A DNA stretch of 64,000 bases from Dichotomocladium elegans (taxonomy: Eukaryota > Mucoromycota > Mucoromycetes > Mucorales > Lichtheimiaceae): assembly GCA_025716815.1 (NCBI GenBank), contig JAIXMN010000013.1:372001-436000 (forward strand), read 5' to 3'. How positions within the stretch are numbered: the first letter of the stretch is position 1; each line of letters starts with the position of its first letter. A program made the position numbers and the translations under genes. The notes under the pieces were generated by a model. The model was given only the letters and a program-made list of their open reading frames with translations, was not told where the DNA came from and searched no databases. This document shows positions 13,097 through 28,484 of this stretch, one piece after another.

Positions 13097-14720
13097 TTAC
13101 TCCAACAAGTTATGACCGGTCATCTCGCTAGGAATATCCAGGCCCATGAGATGCAAAAGGGTAGGGGCCACGTCAGCCAAGGCGCCGTTGGCATCTTTCT
13201 GGAACTTGTGTTCAGTGGTGGTAATGACAAAAGGAACCTTGGCGCAAGTATGGGCGGTGTGTGGGCTGGAATAGTCGTCGGAGAGCATCTTTTCTGCATT
13301 GCCGTGATCGGCAGTGATGCTCAACACATAGCCGTTCTTCTTGCATGCCTCATAGATTATGCCGATACCCTTGTCAGTGGCTTCAACAGCTTTGACGGCG
13401 GCCTCGTATTTGCCGGTGTGACCAACCATATCGGGAGGAGCAAAGTTACACATGACGAAGGGGTATTTGTTGCTGTTGATCTCCTCCGCAACGCGCTCAG
13501 CGACCTCAATTGCGCTCATTTCAGGTTTCAGGTCATACGTAGCGACTTTGGGGGAGGGGATCAAGCCACGTTCTTCCTTGTCAAACTGAGCTTCGGTGCC
13601 ACCGTTGAAGAAGAAGGTGACGTGAGCATATTTCTCAGTCTCGGCGATATGCATTTGGGGAACGCCGTTCTTGGACAGCCATTCGGCGAGAACATTGTCC
13701 ATCGTCTGGGCGGGGAAGGCAATCTTAAAGGGGAAGTCGGACTTGTACTGGGTCATGGTGAAAAGTTCAATGTTCTCGGGGACCTTGCTGTCGAATGGGC
13801 AGGGCGGAATGCCAAAGGCTTGCGTGATTTCACGCATGCGGTCGGATCGGAAATTGAAGAAGAACAGGGTGTCGTCGTCCTTGACCCGGCCCTCGTCCGA
13901 TAAGATGATGGGCTTCAAGAACTCGTCCGTCTCACCAGCCTCGTAACGGTCCTCAACGACCTTGACCGCATCATCGGCCTTCTCGCCCTTACCCTCCGTC
14001 AGAGCGTCAAAGGCAATCTGGATACGTTCCCAACGCTTGTCCCGATCCATGGCATAGTAACGGCCGACGATGGTCGCAAGCTTGCCAAACGAGATCTTCG
14101 TAATAGCCTCCTCGAGCTGCTTGATGTAGTTGGTGGCAGACTTGGGGGAGGTGTCACGGCCATCACCAAAGAAGTGAATATAGACTTCAGGGACCTCAGC
14201 AGCCTTAGCAGCCTCAAGGAGAGCAATCAGATGATCAATGTGGGAGTGGACACCTCCGTCAGACACAAGGCCAAGGAAATGGAGACGACCGTTGGTAGAC
14301 TTTGCACGCTCAAAGGCACCCTTAATATTCTCAATTTCACCAAACTTCTTTTCTTTCATGGCAAGGTCGATGCGGACGATATCCTATCCATAGACAGTCT
14401 TAGTGAACTCATGCATGAGACGCGCATCTTTGTTATTGGTAACAAACCTGGTACACAATTCGGCCAGCGCCAATATTCAAGTGGCCAACCTCAGAATTAC
14501 CCATCAAACCGTCAGGAAGACCCACAGAGAGACCGTGTGCGGCGATCTCGGTGTACGCGTAAGTATCCTTGAGCTTGTCCATGACGGGTGTTTCAGCGTT
14601 GCGGATCGCGTCACCTTTGGGATCCGCAACTGGGGATATACCCCAGCCATCAATGCAAATAAGGCACACCTTCTCTTTGGGTGTCTGCTGGGTACTGGGC
14701 ATCTGTCCTCCTCCGGGCAT
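13097..14720 (-). CDS. gpmI: 2,3-bisphosphoglycerate-independent phosphoglycerate mutase
   Basis: Interconverts 3- and 2-phosphoglycerate in glycolysis/gluconeogenesis using two Mn2+ ions and a phosphoserine intermediate; cytosolic. Two exons, 14448-14720 and 13097-14383, separated by a 64-nt intron, give 519 residues, the usual size. Visible signatures are ICIDGWG (first metal ligand Asp), [15 protein letters not shown] with the catalytic Ser, [27 protein letters not shown], and the late metal site ITADHGNAE. The start at 14720 ([10 protein letters not shown]) is preferred over an upstream in-frame Met at 14831 because the extra residues are low-complexity. The enzyme is unrelated to the cofactor-dependent mutase of budding yeast. 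A long antisense frame at 13067-13903 is only a shadow of this gene. Confidence 0.97.
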
Positions 14721-15251
14721 GATCGATTGCTGAGTTGGGGTGGTGAAAAAGAAATGTAGAAGAAAAGGGCGAGAGGAAAAAGGGAAAAAAAAAAGAAGAA
14801 ATAAAAAATTAGGCCTTCGGTTCTCGAGCATCGGAGGTTAAACCGACAGTGACAAGCACCCCCCCCCACACACACACCACCTCCCCGAATGAAATGGATT
14901 GTTTAGCTTTGCATTGTCCTGAAATCTCCCGGTGACTTCCCGCGTCATCCCGTCTCGAGGCTTTGCCAATTTTATTTCTGTTCTGCTTATCACAACAACC
15001 CCACCTTTTGTTTATTCGTGGATTATTTATCTCAATGCTCTCGTGCTGCTAACCACTACTACCCCGGGGATTCACTGTGCACCTTCTCTTGCAAATGGAA
15101 GCATGTCTACGACAAGGGAGGTTAAAGCCATGGCAATTCTTTTTTGTCTTCCTCATCCCCCATCATTATTATGCATATAGATAATTGACGCCTCATGCGC
15201 TCCCCGACCACTTAAGAACCGTGGAGGTAAGATCCCAAAATGACCTTGCAT
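14721..15251. other. Upstream region of iPGM and 3' flank of MED8
   Basis: Holds the purine/pyrimidine-biased leader of iPGM (A/G-rich plus strand at 14,755-14,810) and a C-run followed by a short CA run near 14,860-14,880. No gene is supported. Confidence 0.45.
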
Positions 15252-16010
15252 TTATTTCGTTGCCAACTTCCTTAGATCGCTTCCAGGCACTTGCTCTTTA
15301 CCGCTGCTATAGTAACTGACAAGACACTCAAGCTTCCACCGCCTCCAGGCATCCTCACTAGGGAAACCCATCTTTTGCCATTCTGGTTCTTTTTCCACCA
15401 TTGGGTCCTGTTGGTCATCGAAGGCTTGGTTATCTTCAGGATATCGCCGTGGAAAATTATCGCGGTGATTTTGGGCAAGATTCGTCACAAATTGGGCTGC
15501 TGCAGTCGCGATCCGGTCATGTCGTTGCCGGCGCGCCGTCCACTGTTGGAGACGCGCGCGCAAAAGGCTTTCATCGTCTGTACCGTTGTTCTGGCTAAGA
15601 TGGCCGCCGTTGTGGGCTCCATCTTGTTCATTAGCTAGTTCCCGTGCAAGCGCCGCCTGTGTTTCGAGCTCGAGCTTTTCAATATCTGGAATCAGTTTGG
15701 TACGCAGCAGGACACTTAAAATATTCGTCTCATGTTCAGTCGAGGTCGGAACATAGGGATGCAGCATCAGTTTGGGTAGGGTTGCGTCAGTGAAGCCGTA
15801 GAAATCATCAGAGAGCGAGGCGAATTTCGCAGTTAGCATGTTGAATTTGTTGAGTAGATCAGGCCATGTGAAGGGGTATTTTGGCTCCTTGAAATAAGCA
15901 ATCTGGGAAGAAAACGTTTCTTGTAAGGATGTGAGTTTGCTTCGCAAGGCTTCCAGCTCTTGGATCGTGTTGGGATCGAGACTAATTTGAGGTTGCTGAT
16001 GCTGTTCCAT
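15252..16010 (-). CDS. MED8: Mediator of RNA polymerase II transcription subunit 8
   Basis: Head-module subunit of Mediator, nuclear; in yeast it contacts Med18/Med20 and the TBP-binding part of the head. Single uninterrupted frame of 252 residues. The N-terminal part has the Med8 pattern: a helix with LEALRSKLTSLQETF, then YPFTWPDLLNKFNMLTAKF and the LPKLMLHPYVPTS segment. The C-terminal part is acidic and Gln/Asn-rich, followed by a conserved-looking WQKMGFPSEDAWRRWKL. It is divergent from the kinetochore-like gene at 16,869, with about 860 bp between them. Identification rests on the first 110 residues; the tail is family-variable. Confidence 0.85.
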   Translation of the reverse strand: MEQHQQPQISLDPNTIQELEALRSKLTSLQETFSSQIAYFKEPKYPFTWPDLLNKFNMLTAKFASLSDDFYGFTDATLPKLMLHPYVPTSTEHETNILSVLLRTKLIPDIEKLELETQAALARELANEQDGAHNGGHLSQNNGTDDESLLRARLQQWTARRQRHDRIATAAAQFVTNLAQNHRDNFPRRYPEDNQAFDDQQDPMVEKEPEWQKMGFPSEDAWRRWKLECLVSYYSSGKEQVPGSDLRKLATK

Positions 16011-16868
16011 GATGTGTGAAATAGTTTGTTGGTGTGACTGGAATAAAATGCTGTGATATGGTCCTATTTCCTTGATCCCTCTTGACAGTTATTCTCCTCC
16101 CAGCCTTTTAAATCCCTTCCACTACCATGCATCACCCAGTAGAACACGAACGTTACCCGTATCAATGTGTTCTAGGCATAGTTAAAATTGGCCATCCACC
16201 GCGTTTTCTGCCACAAAACCCAATGAAACACTATATTACTACAGCTGCTAACCATCTTGTTAGAATGGAGGCGAGACAGGTCAACGCCATGTCCTGTTTT
16301 TAAAATGGGTATACGTTGGTCACGCAATAGCATAGAACACGAGAAAAATCGCGTTCGTTCTCTGGAGCTTTCGGGAATATTGAGACGAGAAATAAAAATT
16401 AAATCGTTAAAAGCGCGTTTCTTTTATCAGCATAATGGACAACTTGCAAGCTAATTTCGCCTTGGCAGGGCCGGTTTCACTTGAAAGATCATCGCATTGG
16501 GGAAAAGGTGGCGAGACAGGAATTAGCCGGAGGTGCAAAAACTAACTCAATATTTCAAGACCTGGCATGGATAGATTCCTTCGGCTCTGGTCAGGACGAT
16601 CTTTCAGGTAACTGACATCAGCTCGACTGTTCTGAAAGGCTAAATGGATGAATAGATCTCTACCTTTTGCCTGAATCTGAGAATACGAACGATAACAAAC
16701 TATTTGACGTCACTTTCCGACTGGCAGACGTCTTGTTGCTTGAAGAGGTGGCTCTTCAGCGCCTATTGTCACCTTGTTGGCTTTGGTGAGTTGACAGCCA
16801 GTTCATGCAGTCCACTTTACTTTTGTTTTTTTACTGAACAATATTTTAAAAGCACCAACGCTGCCGAA
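16011..16868. other. Divergent intergenic region between MED8 and the kinetochore-like gene
   Basis: About 860 bp presumably holding both promoters. Open frames here are short and unrecognised. No defined site can be named. Confidence 0.4.
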
Positions 16869-17954
16869 ATGGGTGCCAAAATCACACAGAAACTGCTGCA
16901 AGTGACGACCCATGAAGAGGTATGATTACACTGGACACGTACAGAATCACTCGCTTATGTTTGGAATATGCTTATCCGTGTTCCTCGATATCTAGCACCC
17001 GTACGGCATTCTACTTGAATGCTGCCAAGATAAGGCTGGAATTATTGAGAATGGATTGGAAAATCCGTTTGTGCAAGGTTGGTGTTTTGTTGCTTGAACA
17101 TGGCGGAGGTGATCAATTCTGATTATTTGCAACATCGAATATCTAGATGTCAATTATCCTCTGCCACCGATATGTTATTTTCTTATTTACTCAGAGACCG
17201 ACTCGAACAGCAACACGAGAATGTTCGCGCGCCTTTTCCAGATATATGAAGATTCGGTCGATTCGATCATTGCTCGATGCGGCATCTTGACAGGCAAGCT
17301 AACAGATACGTCGATGGCCTATGAGTGGGATGTGCTAGCTGCCTATGACGAGGATAATATGCAAAAGGAGGCGCAAATTCAGCGTCCTGAATTCTTTGCC
17401 AAGCCGCGCCCTAAATTGATAGCAAAGAAACGGCAAGCTCTCGACCTGAAGGCCCTCAAAAAGCCTCAAGATAACAATAAGGGAGTTAAAGGGTCGCCTC
17501 GTAAGTCTTCAACAGCCTTGATACCAGCATCTCTTGAACCTGCTGTGAATAAGCCAGCATCGAAGGTAAATTAGCGAGAGGGCGTTGTGCCAGTTCTGGA
17601 ACGTACATTAAAATCACGGTTTCCAGGCTAGTCTCCCACGTAAAGCTTCAGCAGACACGTGGGAGCTGGAGAACAAGAATATCATGAAGCGCAGGGTGTG
17701 GGATAAAGTTTTAAAACGCGGATTTGATAAGCGCTCCCAACAGACAAAGCTGATCTACCAACATATCTACCAGAGCATACAATATGTCTTCGTAAGTTGC
17801 AGTCAGGATACGCGGATCTGTATTGATAACTTTCTTCTGGAAACAGCGCCGAACGATCAAGGATGAAGAAGTGGATATAAAAGTAATGGACCAAGTCATT
17901 GAAGCCCACTTGCAGTTTTACGACGATATGAACAAGCTCATAGAAGGTGTATAG
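16869..17954 (+). CDS. Probable Nsl1/Mis14-like kinetochore (MIS12 complex) subunit
   Basis: Five exons, 16869-16919, 16996-17077, 17195-17565, 17627-17791 and 17847-17954, join with consistent phases into 258 residues; all introns are GT-AG. The resemblance to Nsl1/Mis14 is weak. There is a helix rich in acidic residues ending near ILTGKLTD (compare the NISING part of human NSL1), and a later charged helix around WDKVLKRGFDKRSQQ that parallels the segment of repeated basic and acidic residues in NSL1. A basic low-complexity linker (residues about 135-170) lies between. Nsl1 is part of the four-subunit MIS12 complex linking centromeric chromatin to microtubule-binding proteins. The gene model is better supported than the family call; it could be an unrelated small helical protein. 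Confidence 0.55.
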
Positions 17955-18950
17955 CATTAACAGGTACCGAAACAAGGGAACAATGATGGCGCTGTGTCTC
18001 TGATTACAGGTATAACTAGTTATATGTGGTCCATTGGTCTTTAAGTGATACCCCCAGGAAATCCATATTGATACCCATTTGTGAGAACGACAATCAACAT
18101 GCAAATGAAACAAACTTTGATTCATCAGCTCAGAAGTTATTGTTTTGTTGGTTGGCGTTTCCACAATAAAGATACATGTGACTGCATAGATGGGTAAAAG
18201 CCAATGAAGTGATGATCTTTGTCGCTACAAAAGCAGTAGTCCTTATCATTATGGCTTTCACTTACATATCCGAGTGATAGAGAGCTGTATCACTGCGGCG
18301 ACGATGAGGAATGGTTAGGGAACGTATGCTGGAGGTGATGATTATCGTCGACGAGAGGAACTATTGTAGGTATGAGCGAAATGAACATTTGAGCGCTACG
18401 GGGTCTTGCAAAGGTACAATTAGATCACGACCTGTGCGCACACCCTCCCACCTCAAAACATCATATCATGTTCTGTTTCGACAGATTTTGGCCGGTAAAA
18501 GCGGATCTACAGAACAAACAAAATTCAAAGAAGAGAATGGAATTGACAAAGAAAATCATATTGATAGTTTTATATTTCAAATTTGTTATAGCTCTTCCTT
18601 ATTGTTACATACCGTTGATTCATTCGTGATAAAAGATATAGTTTCGTGCTGATAAACTAAAGGAATGACAAATTGATACTTTTCTGATTCCTAAAACTGC
18701 GTTTTATATACTGGAAAAATTAAGCTTTCAGTTGTTATATGTACTCATAAGATGCGGAATAATAAATATCTAGCTGTGATAGGCGTATGTCCACTTTACT
18801 ATTATCGATTACGGCTGGCGACTTGGGGAAGGAATAATAAAATAATACGGGAAGTAATACGGGGAGTAGTTATTTTTCAAGGGAAGAGATTCATCGCTCG
18901 CAACGCCTATATATTACAACAGATCCATGTCCTTGTTACATAACGACTGA
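17955..18950. other. Intergenic region, nothing recognised
   Basis: Contains the 3' flank of the preceding gene and AT-rich DNA with short frames only. A 160-codon minus-strand frame at 17682-18164 overlaps the gene antisense and has no recognisable features. Confidence 0.4.
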
Positions 18951-18959
18951 CAGTAATAC

Positions 18960-20500
18960 AAATGGTGCAGTTCCAAGGCTCAGGATGTGATCAGAAGGTT
19001 TCATCCCGAGGATATATTGATGCCAAGTTTTATACCCTTGGATGGTGGTTTGAAGGATCAGCTGCGGTATGTCGATGATTATACACGCGTCAGTCATATT
19101 GCATTACCCGTACGCCATGACATTGCTGAAGATTTGTAATCCAAACTATAACATGACAAGACGAGCAAGGTACGAGGTGCTAGGAAATCATTTAACCTAA
19201 AAAGCAGACGAGGACAAGATGCTTGCGCATGCTTGGGTCCGGATCTCCACGGATAAAATCTGCGGCAATACAGTAGTCAGAATGAGAAGAAATTCTGGAA
19301 ACATATCCTCGACAATTACGGGTCCACAAAACCGTCAAACTATGGGAGAACATATGCCCAGCGAGATATAGACGATCTGACCAACCGCTGGTAAATAGTC
19401 AAGAAGCGACTCCTGGAGTTAGAGGAATACAAAGCCATGACTAAGCGTCAAAGGGGCAGTGAACAGGACGATGGTGATATCGCAAGTACTTGATCCTAGA
19501 TTCAGTGTTATATCAATTATGATGCTGATGATAATTAAATTATTCTGTAGGCATAATGCCGCCAGAAAGTTTCCCCTGGGATTTGAAGGAAGCCTCAGCT
19601 ACGAGTATGAGTGGCCGATCGTCTGCGATCAGCCATGCTAGCGAGACTGGTCAGTCAAAAAAAAGGACAAGGTGTCTGACCCCGATGGACCGTAGATCCT
19701 GATATCTGCCCTGTTAGCCGTAAGAAGCAGAAGCTGCCTGAGGCGCGAAAACACAGGTGGGAGGCAATCCACGAGAAGAGCATTGAAAAAATGATGTTTT
19801 CCTCGCGGATATGCGCAAAAACAGTGCGCTTCGTTAGAACCTGAAGGACAACGCAATTATATCTACTGACATGCGCACTCTAACAGACATGCAGCAAGCA
19901 TATTACGAACATATGCACGAGATTTTGAATAGGCCAAAACATCACATAATAAAAATATATCTTTTCTTGCTCCCAACCCCTGCATTTACCACATATGACG
20001 CGAGACATCTGCTCGTAATCGCACAGATTCCGATCCTTGATCGTATGTTGCAGCCAAAGAACTAAGTGAAGATTATTATGTTCATGAGAAAGCAAGAAGT
20101 CGGTATCTTTGTCCTGAAGATACTCCCGGTCATCGTCGGCGCACTCATCCTCTACAATCATGTTGTGATATACTCTAGTAACCTGTGACTTTTCTCGAAC
20201 CGAATTATCCGCCAACCTTTCTTGTTCTTCGTAGGTCTCTGTTTTTCTTTTAGGCCGGTTGCAATCTAGCCTGTAGCAGAAATAACGCCCAATATATTGG
20301 TGCTGTATTTGCTCTGGTAGTAGAACGAGTAATAAAGGTATTTGTGCCTCTTTGAAGTTAACCCCTGGAGTATTTCATATTGATACTGTATCGGAAGCAG
20401 GTTTGTCAAGAAACACGCAATCTTTCTTGGCTGTTTCTTTCTACAGAATGAAATATGCCTTCTTGAACGAAAAGTTGGACTCAGATTCATAAATTTATTA
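18960..20500. mobile_element. Decayed PIF/Harbinger-like element (SANT/Myb-like gene plus transposase tail)
   Basis: On the plus strand, about 19,205-19,490 encodes EDKMLAHAWVRISTDKICG and then, in another frame, EKKFWKHILDNYG, YAQRDIDDLTNRW (followed by a stop), VKKRLLELEEYKAMTKRQRG. This has the pattern of Myb/SANT-like proteins that accompany PIF/Harbinger transposases. About 19,560-19,670 continues with ESFPWDLKEASATSM and a Ser-rich basic tail, and about 19,860-19,940 with an acidic/Met-rich helix. On the minus strand, 20,215 down to about 20,000 encodes VTRVYHNMIVEDECADDD. That resembles the VLHNMIVEDE ending of the plant/fungal Harbinger-type DDE transposase. Two convergent partners are the usual layout of such elements. 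Stops and frame changes show it is dead. The transposase core and terminal repeats were not found. Confidence 0.45.
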
Positions 20501-21671
20501 ATAGTGCTACCTGATGCTTTAAGTTCATGAAATCACCTCAAGTGCTCTGTCACTTCGACGGCAGTAGCAGAGGTATTATCATCAATGAATGATGCGCTTA
20601 TGATCTCCTGTTTTACTGCTTTGCTGCAGCTGACGCAGTCATATACTTTCCAATCTTCAGATTGAAAAAATTGGCTTATCTGGGCCAGTATACTTTACAT
20701 ATCTCGTTGTAGTGTCGCTTCCTTATATGAATGTCTTCATGTTTTTGACTTTTAATAATATTGGGCCGGTCAGAAAATATACTACAGGGGCTGCATTTCC
20801 GAAGTGCTCGATATGAGTAACAATAGTTAACAATAAATTCAATCTGGTCAATAATGTAGTTCGTGGGCTCAAGCTGCCGTTCCCATTACTAACATTCCAT
20901 ATCCATCTTGATCAAGGACTGTAATGAAAGACATTCTTTGCGGCGGGGCTTCTGAACCGCTTCTTCGTCATTATGTCACCAAAGGCGAGATATTATTTGT
21001 TTTGCGCAGCTGCCAATAACGCATCCTTACATTTGACTTACCTAATTATGAACCTAAAGGATAGGCACTCTTACTGTGTATGCTAGGTATTTGTCTGAGT
21101 AGTTTGACACTTTCGCATACCTAGTTGTACAATGCATATTCTCGTAAACTACTGTTAAAAGCTAAGTTTATCTCACAGTCCTTCTATACCTCACACACCT
21201 ATCAAGGCTCCATCTTCAAACGTGTAATTTCTTTCTCAACTGTACAATGCCTTTTCCTTGGCAAATATACAGCTATAACAACTGTAGAGTCTTATTAAAA
21301 AAACGTTGAGACTCTCAGTATCCTCTCCAGCAAGCCGCTTACCAATCTCCGTCAGTGGTATTTTCTATGGCTTGAACGTGATACTGTATCGTTGATATTG
21401 GACGCTACTTATGTATAAATAGTAAACTAGCATTTTAAAAAAGAATGTACAGTGGAAGACCCTCCTCCATCCTAAAACTGATAAAATAATGTTAGGTAGA
21501 CAGACAAGTGTTTGTCAAACTTAGTAAAGCATTGGCTCAAGCGATGTCCAATAAAAAATCAATCAAGTTCCGTAAAAAAAATACCATACCAGCCACTTCC
21601 GAAGATAAAATTTGCCTGACAACTTTTTGCAGTCTTTACTTCTTTAAACCCCCCGCCTGTCACAGACCACC
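20500..21671. other. Intergenic region upstream of RET1
   Basis: AT-rich with short frames; possibly further remains of the Harbinger-like element, but no motif could be matched. The last part is the promoter side of the RNA polymerase III subunit gene. Confidence 0.35.
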
Positions 21672-25983
<4,312 letters not shown>

Positions 25984-26532
25984 TAGGCTTATTTAAAAGC
26001 ATTGTAAATAAAAACGATACTAATCTTACTTCTTTCAAATATTCAGAATGCGAAACCCGTCTGGCTCCTTATAAGCACACGGCACGGGGCCTGAGCGCAT
26101 TCCAGAACTGATAATCTGTGCCAATACTAAAATGGAAGGCAGAAGCCTGACAGGTTGTCTCCGCTTTTCAAAAGTCGCATGGGCTAATCAATTCCATAAC
26201 CACCGTCCGACATGGCCAGACTGGCTGAATCCGGGTCAGTACATGTGTGTTACGCTGTGGCTTTCCAATTGTCTTATGCTTATTTCTTTTCTGCTTCAGT
26301 AAACATGTGGTTTCCCATAGATAAATGACTAGAGCCGATAATATTGATTCTGGTTTCTGGATCTTACCTGTTGGTTGCACAACGCCACAGTAGAAAAAGA
26401 ACATTCCAAAAAGACATTGTACACATTGAAATTCGATCTGAGCTTCCGCAAAATAAGCGACGGAACAGGAACAAATGCATTTAAGTTCCTCTTTCTTAAT
26501 TCTACCTGAACAATTTCTTTTTCAACAATAAC
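25984..26532. other. Intergenic region between RET1 and the Ca2+/H+ exchanger
   Basis: Starts with an AATAAA-type signal soon after the RET1 stop (about 26,006). The remainder includes the promoter of the exchanger. No additional gene is supported. Confidence 0.45.
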
Positions 26533-28344
26533 ATGCTTGAAACACAAGAACAGCATCATCCAACAGAAGGATCCGAAGTCATCATGATGAGCGATCAAAT
26601 GACTGCCAACTCCAGTTACTCGGCAAGTGCGCTCGAGATCCAGGCGTCTCATGAACCGACATTTCGGCAAGGGCTTCTGGCTCTTGCCAAGTCCTCATGG
26701 ATCAACATGCTCGTTGTGTTTATTCCTTTCGGCATCGCTAGCCATTTTGTATGGAACTCGACGGTCACCTTTGTACTCAATTTCATTGCGATCATCCCTC
26801 TTGCGAAGCTGCTTGGGTTTGCAACAGAAGATATTGCTCTTCGAACGGGTGAGGTACGTAAGAAATATATATATTTATACACAGTTTGTTACACTGAAGT
26901 ATTATTATTTTTTAAAATCGGCCATTTGCTTTATCCAGGTTATTGGCGGTCTTTTGAATGCCTCTTTTGGGAACGCAGTCGAGCTGATCGTTTCTATCAT
27001 TGCTTTGAGCCAAAATTTGGTTGTCGTTGTCCAGGCATCCATGCTTGGCTCCATCCTCTCTAATCTGCTGCTGGTGCTCGGCATGTGTTTCTGGTTCGGA
27101 GGATACAAGTACCAAGAACAGTCATTTAATACAATCGTCGCACAAACGTCGGCCTCTCTGCTCTTCATTGCCACCATCTCTCTCCTCCTACCAGCAGCCT
27201 TTTATGCATCCGTAGGCAAGGCCGAAACTTCGGACGAACTGAAAGATGATATTTTGAATATTTCACGAGCGACATCGGTCATTCTATTGATTATTTACTT
27301 TGCATTCTTATTTTTTCAAGTAAGATGGGAAGGTAGGGGCAGTCAGGAAAGTAGGACAAGAATAACTCATTATAGTTCTCCTCCAGCTCAAGACGCATAA
27401 AGAAATGGTGAGTCTCGGGAATGATCAGCTCAGACCATCTCTCCTGTGCTTAACGGTGAACGTATTGCGTAGTTCTTGCAATCTCCCTCTGAAGCTAAAC
27501 GAACGTCGTATCAAGTGCGCCGGACATCCACTAGTAACAACCTCGAGCGTATGCTGTACCAACAAAAGAAGCAACAGAATCACGCTGAGGAGGAAGAGGA
27601 GATCCCGCAGATGCCATTCTGGTTGGCCTGCATTTCGCAAGTATCTGGGTGTGGGTATCTGGAAATGACTGGAACTCATACGTAAAATGCGGATGATTCA
27701 GTTTGCTTGTGGTCACTGCACTTGTTGCTGTGTGCGCAGAGTTCCTTGTTTCGGCTATCGAGGATGTCGTTGAGCAATGGCACATCAGCGAAACTTTTGT
27801 TGGGCTGATCCTGCTTCCAATCGTTGGCAATGGTGAGCCAGAAAGTTCCTATAATGCATATTCTAAAGCGTCTCACCATTTTCCTTTAATAATAGCGGCG
27901 GAGCACGTTACTGCCGTCACAGTAGCTATCAAGAACAAGGTATGTCATAGGAATGCGGATCCAAAGATACATATTCAAAATTGCTGGTGCTTCTATATAG
28001 ATGGATTTAGCGCTTGGGGTTGCTGTCGGAAGCAGCATGCAGATTGCATTGTTAATCACTCCTCTTATGGTCATCATTGGTTGGGGTATGAATGTCGAAA
28101 TGAGCCTGCTATTCAATGTATTCGAGACCGCCGTAATGCTTATTTCAGTAGTCATGGTCAATTACCTGATGATGGTAAGCACCTATAGGACATCTTAATT
28201 TTAACGTGGGACTATCTGACACAACCTATTCAGGACGGCAAGAGCAACTGGCTTGAGGGCTTCATGTTGATTATGCTCTACATTGTTCTTGCTATATGCT
28301 TTTTCTATTACCCTGATGCGGCGGCTTCAGAGCTAGGCAAATGA
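26533..28344 (+). CDS. VCX1: Vacuolar Ca2+/H+ exchanger (CAX/VCX1 family)
   Basis: Proton-driven calcium importer of the vacuole membrane. Exons: 26533-26853, 26939-27319, 27387-27407, 27473 to 27648 (or 27654), 27702-27832, 27896-27939, 28001-28174, 28234-28344; about 452-454 residues. The two alpha repeats carry the family signatures: [20 protein letters not shown] in the first half and [13 protein letters not shown] in the second, each with the ion-binding Glu. About eleven hydrophobic segments are visible. An acidic stretch [12 protein letters not shown] lies in the central loop, the usual acidic motif between the halves. Exon 3 is only 21 nt (LKTHKEM). The donor of exon 4 is ambiguous: two GT sites six bases apart give equal phase. 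A downstream Met in MMSDQ could be an alternative start. Confidence 0.92.
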
Positions 28345-28484
28345 TGCAAGGATTTCAAACTGTTCGCTGCTCACCTTACTTGACCCACTATCTACCTTCA
28401 TTTTGTACTAGAATGTAAATAGCAGTATTTTATTTCCAGAATAATTCCGTATACCAGATGAAATAATGTCGTTCAAATTACAGA

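Noticed and set aside
13067..13903. 278-codon plus-strand frame
   Set aside because: Exactly antisense to the well-supported iPGM gene; composition is that of a shadow frame.
17682..18164. 160-codon minus-strand frame
   Set aside because: Overlaps antisense the last exons of the Nsl1-like gene and shows no features.
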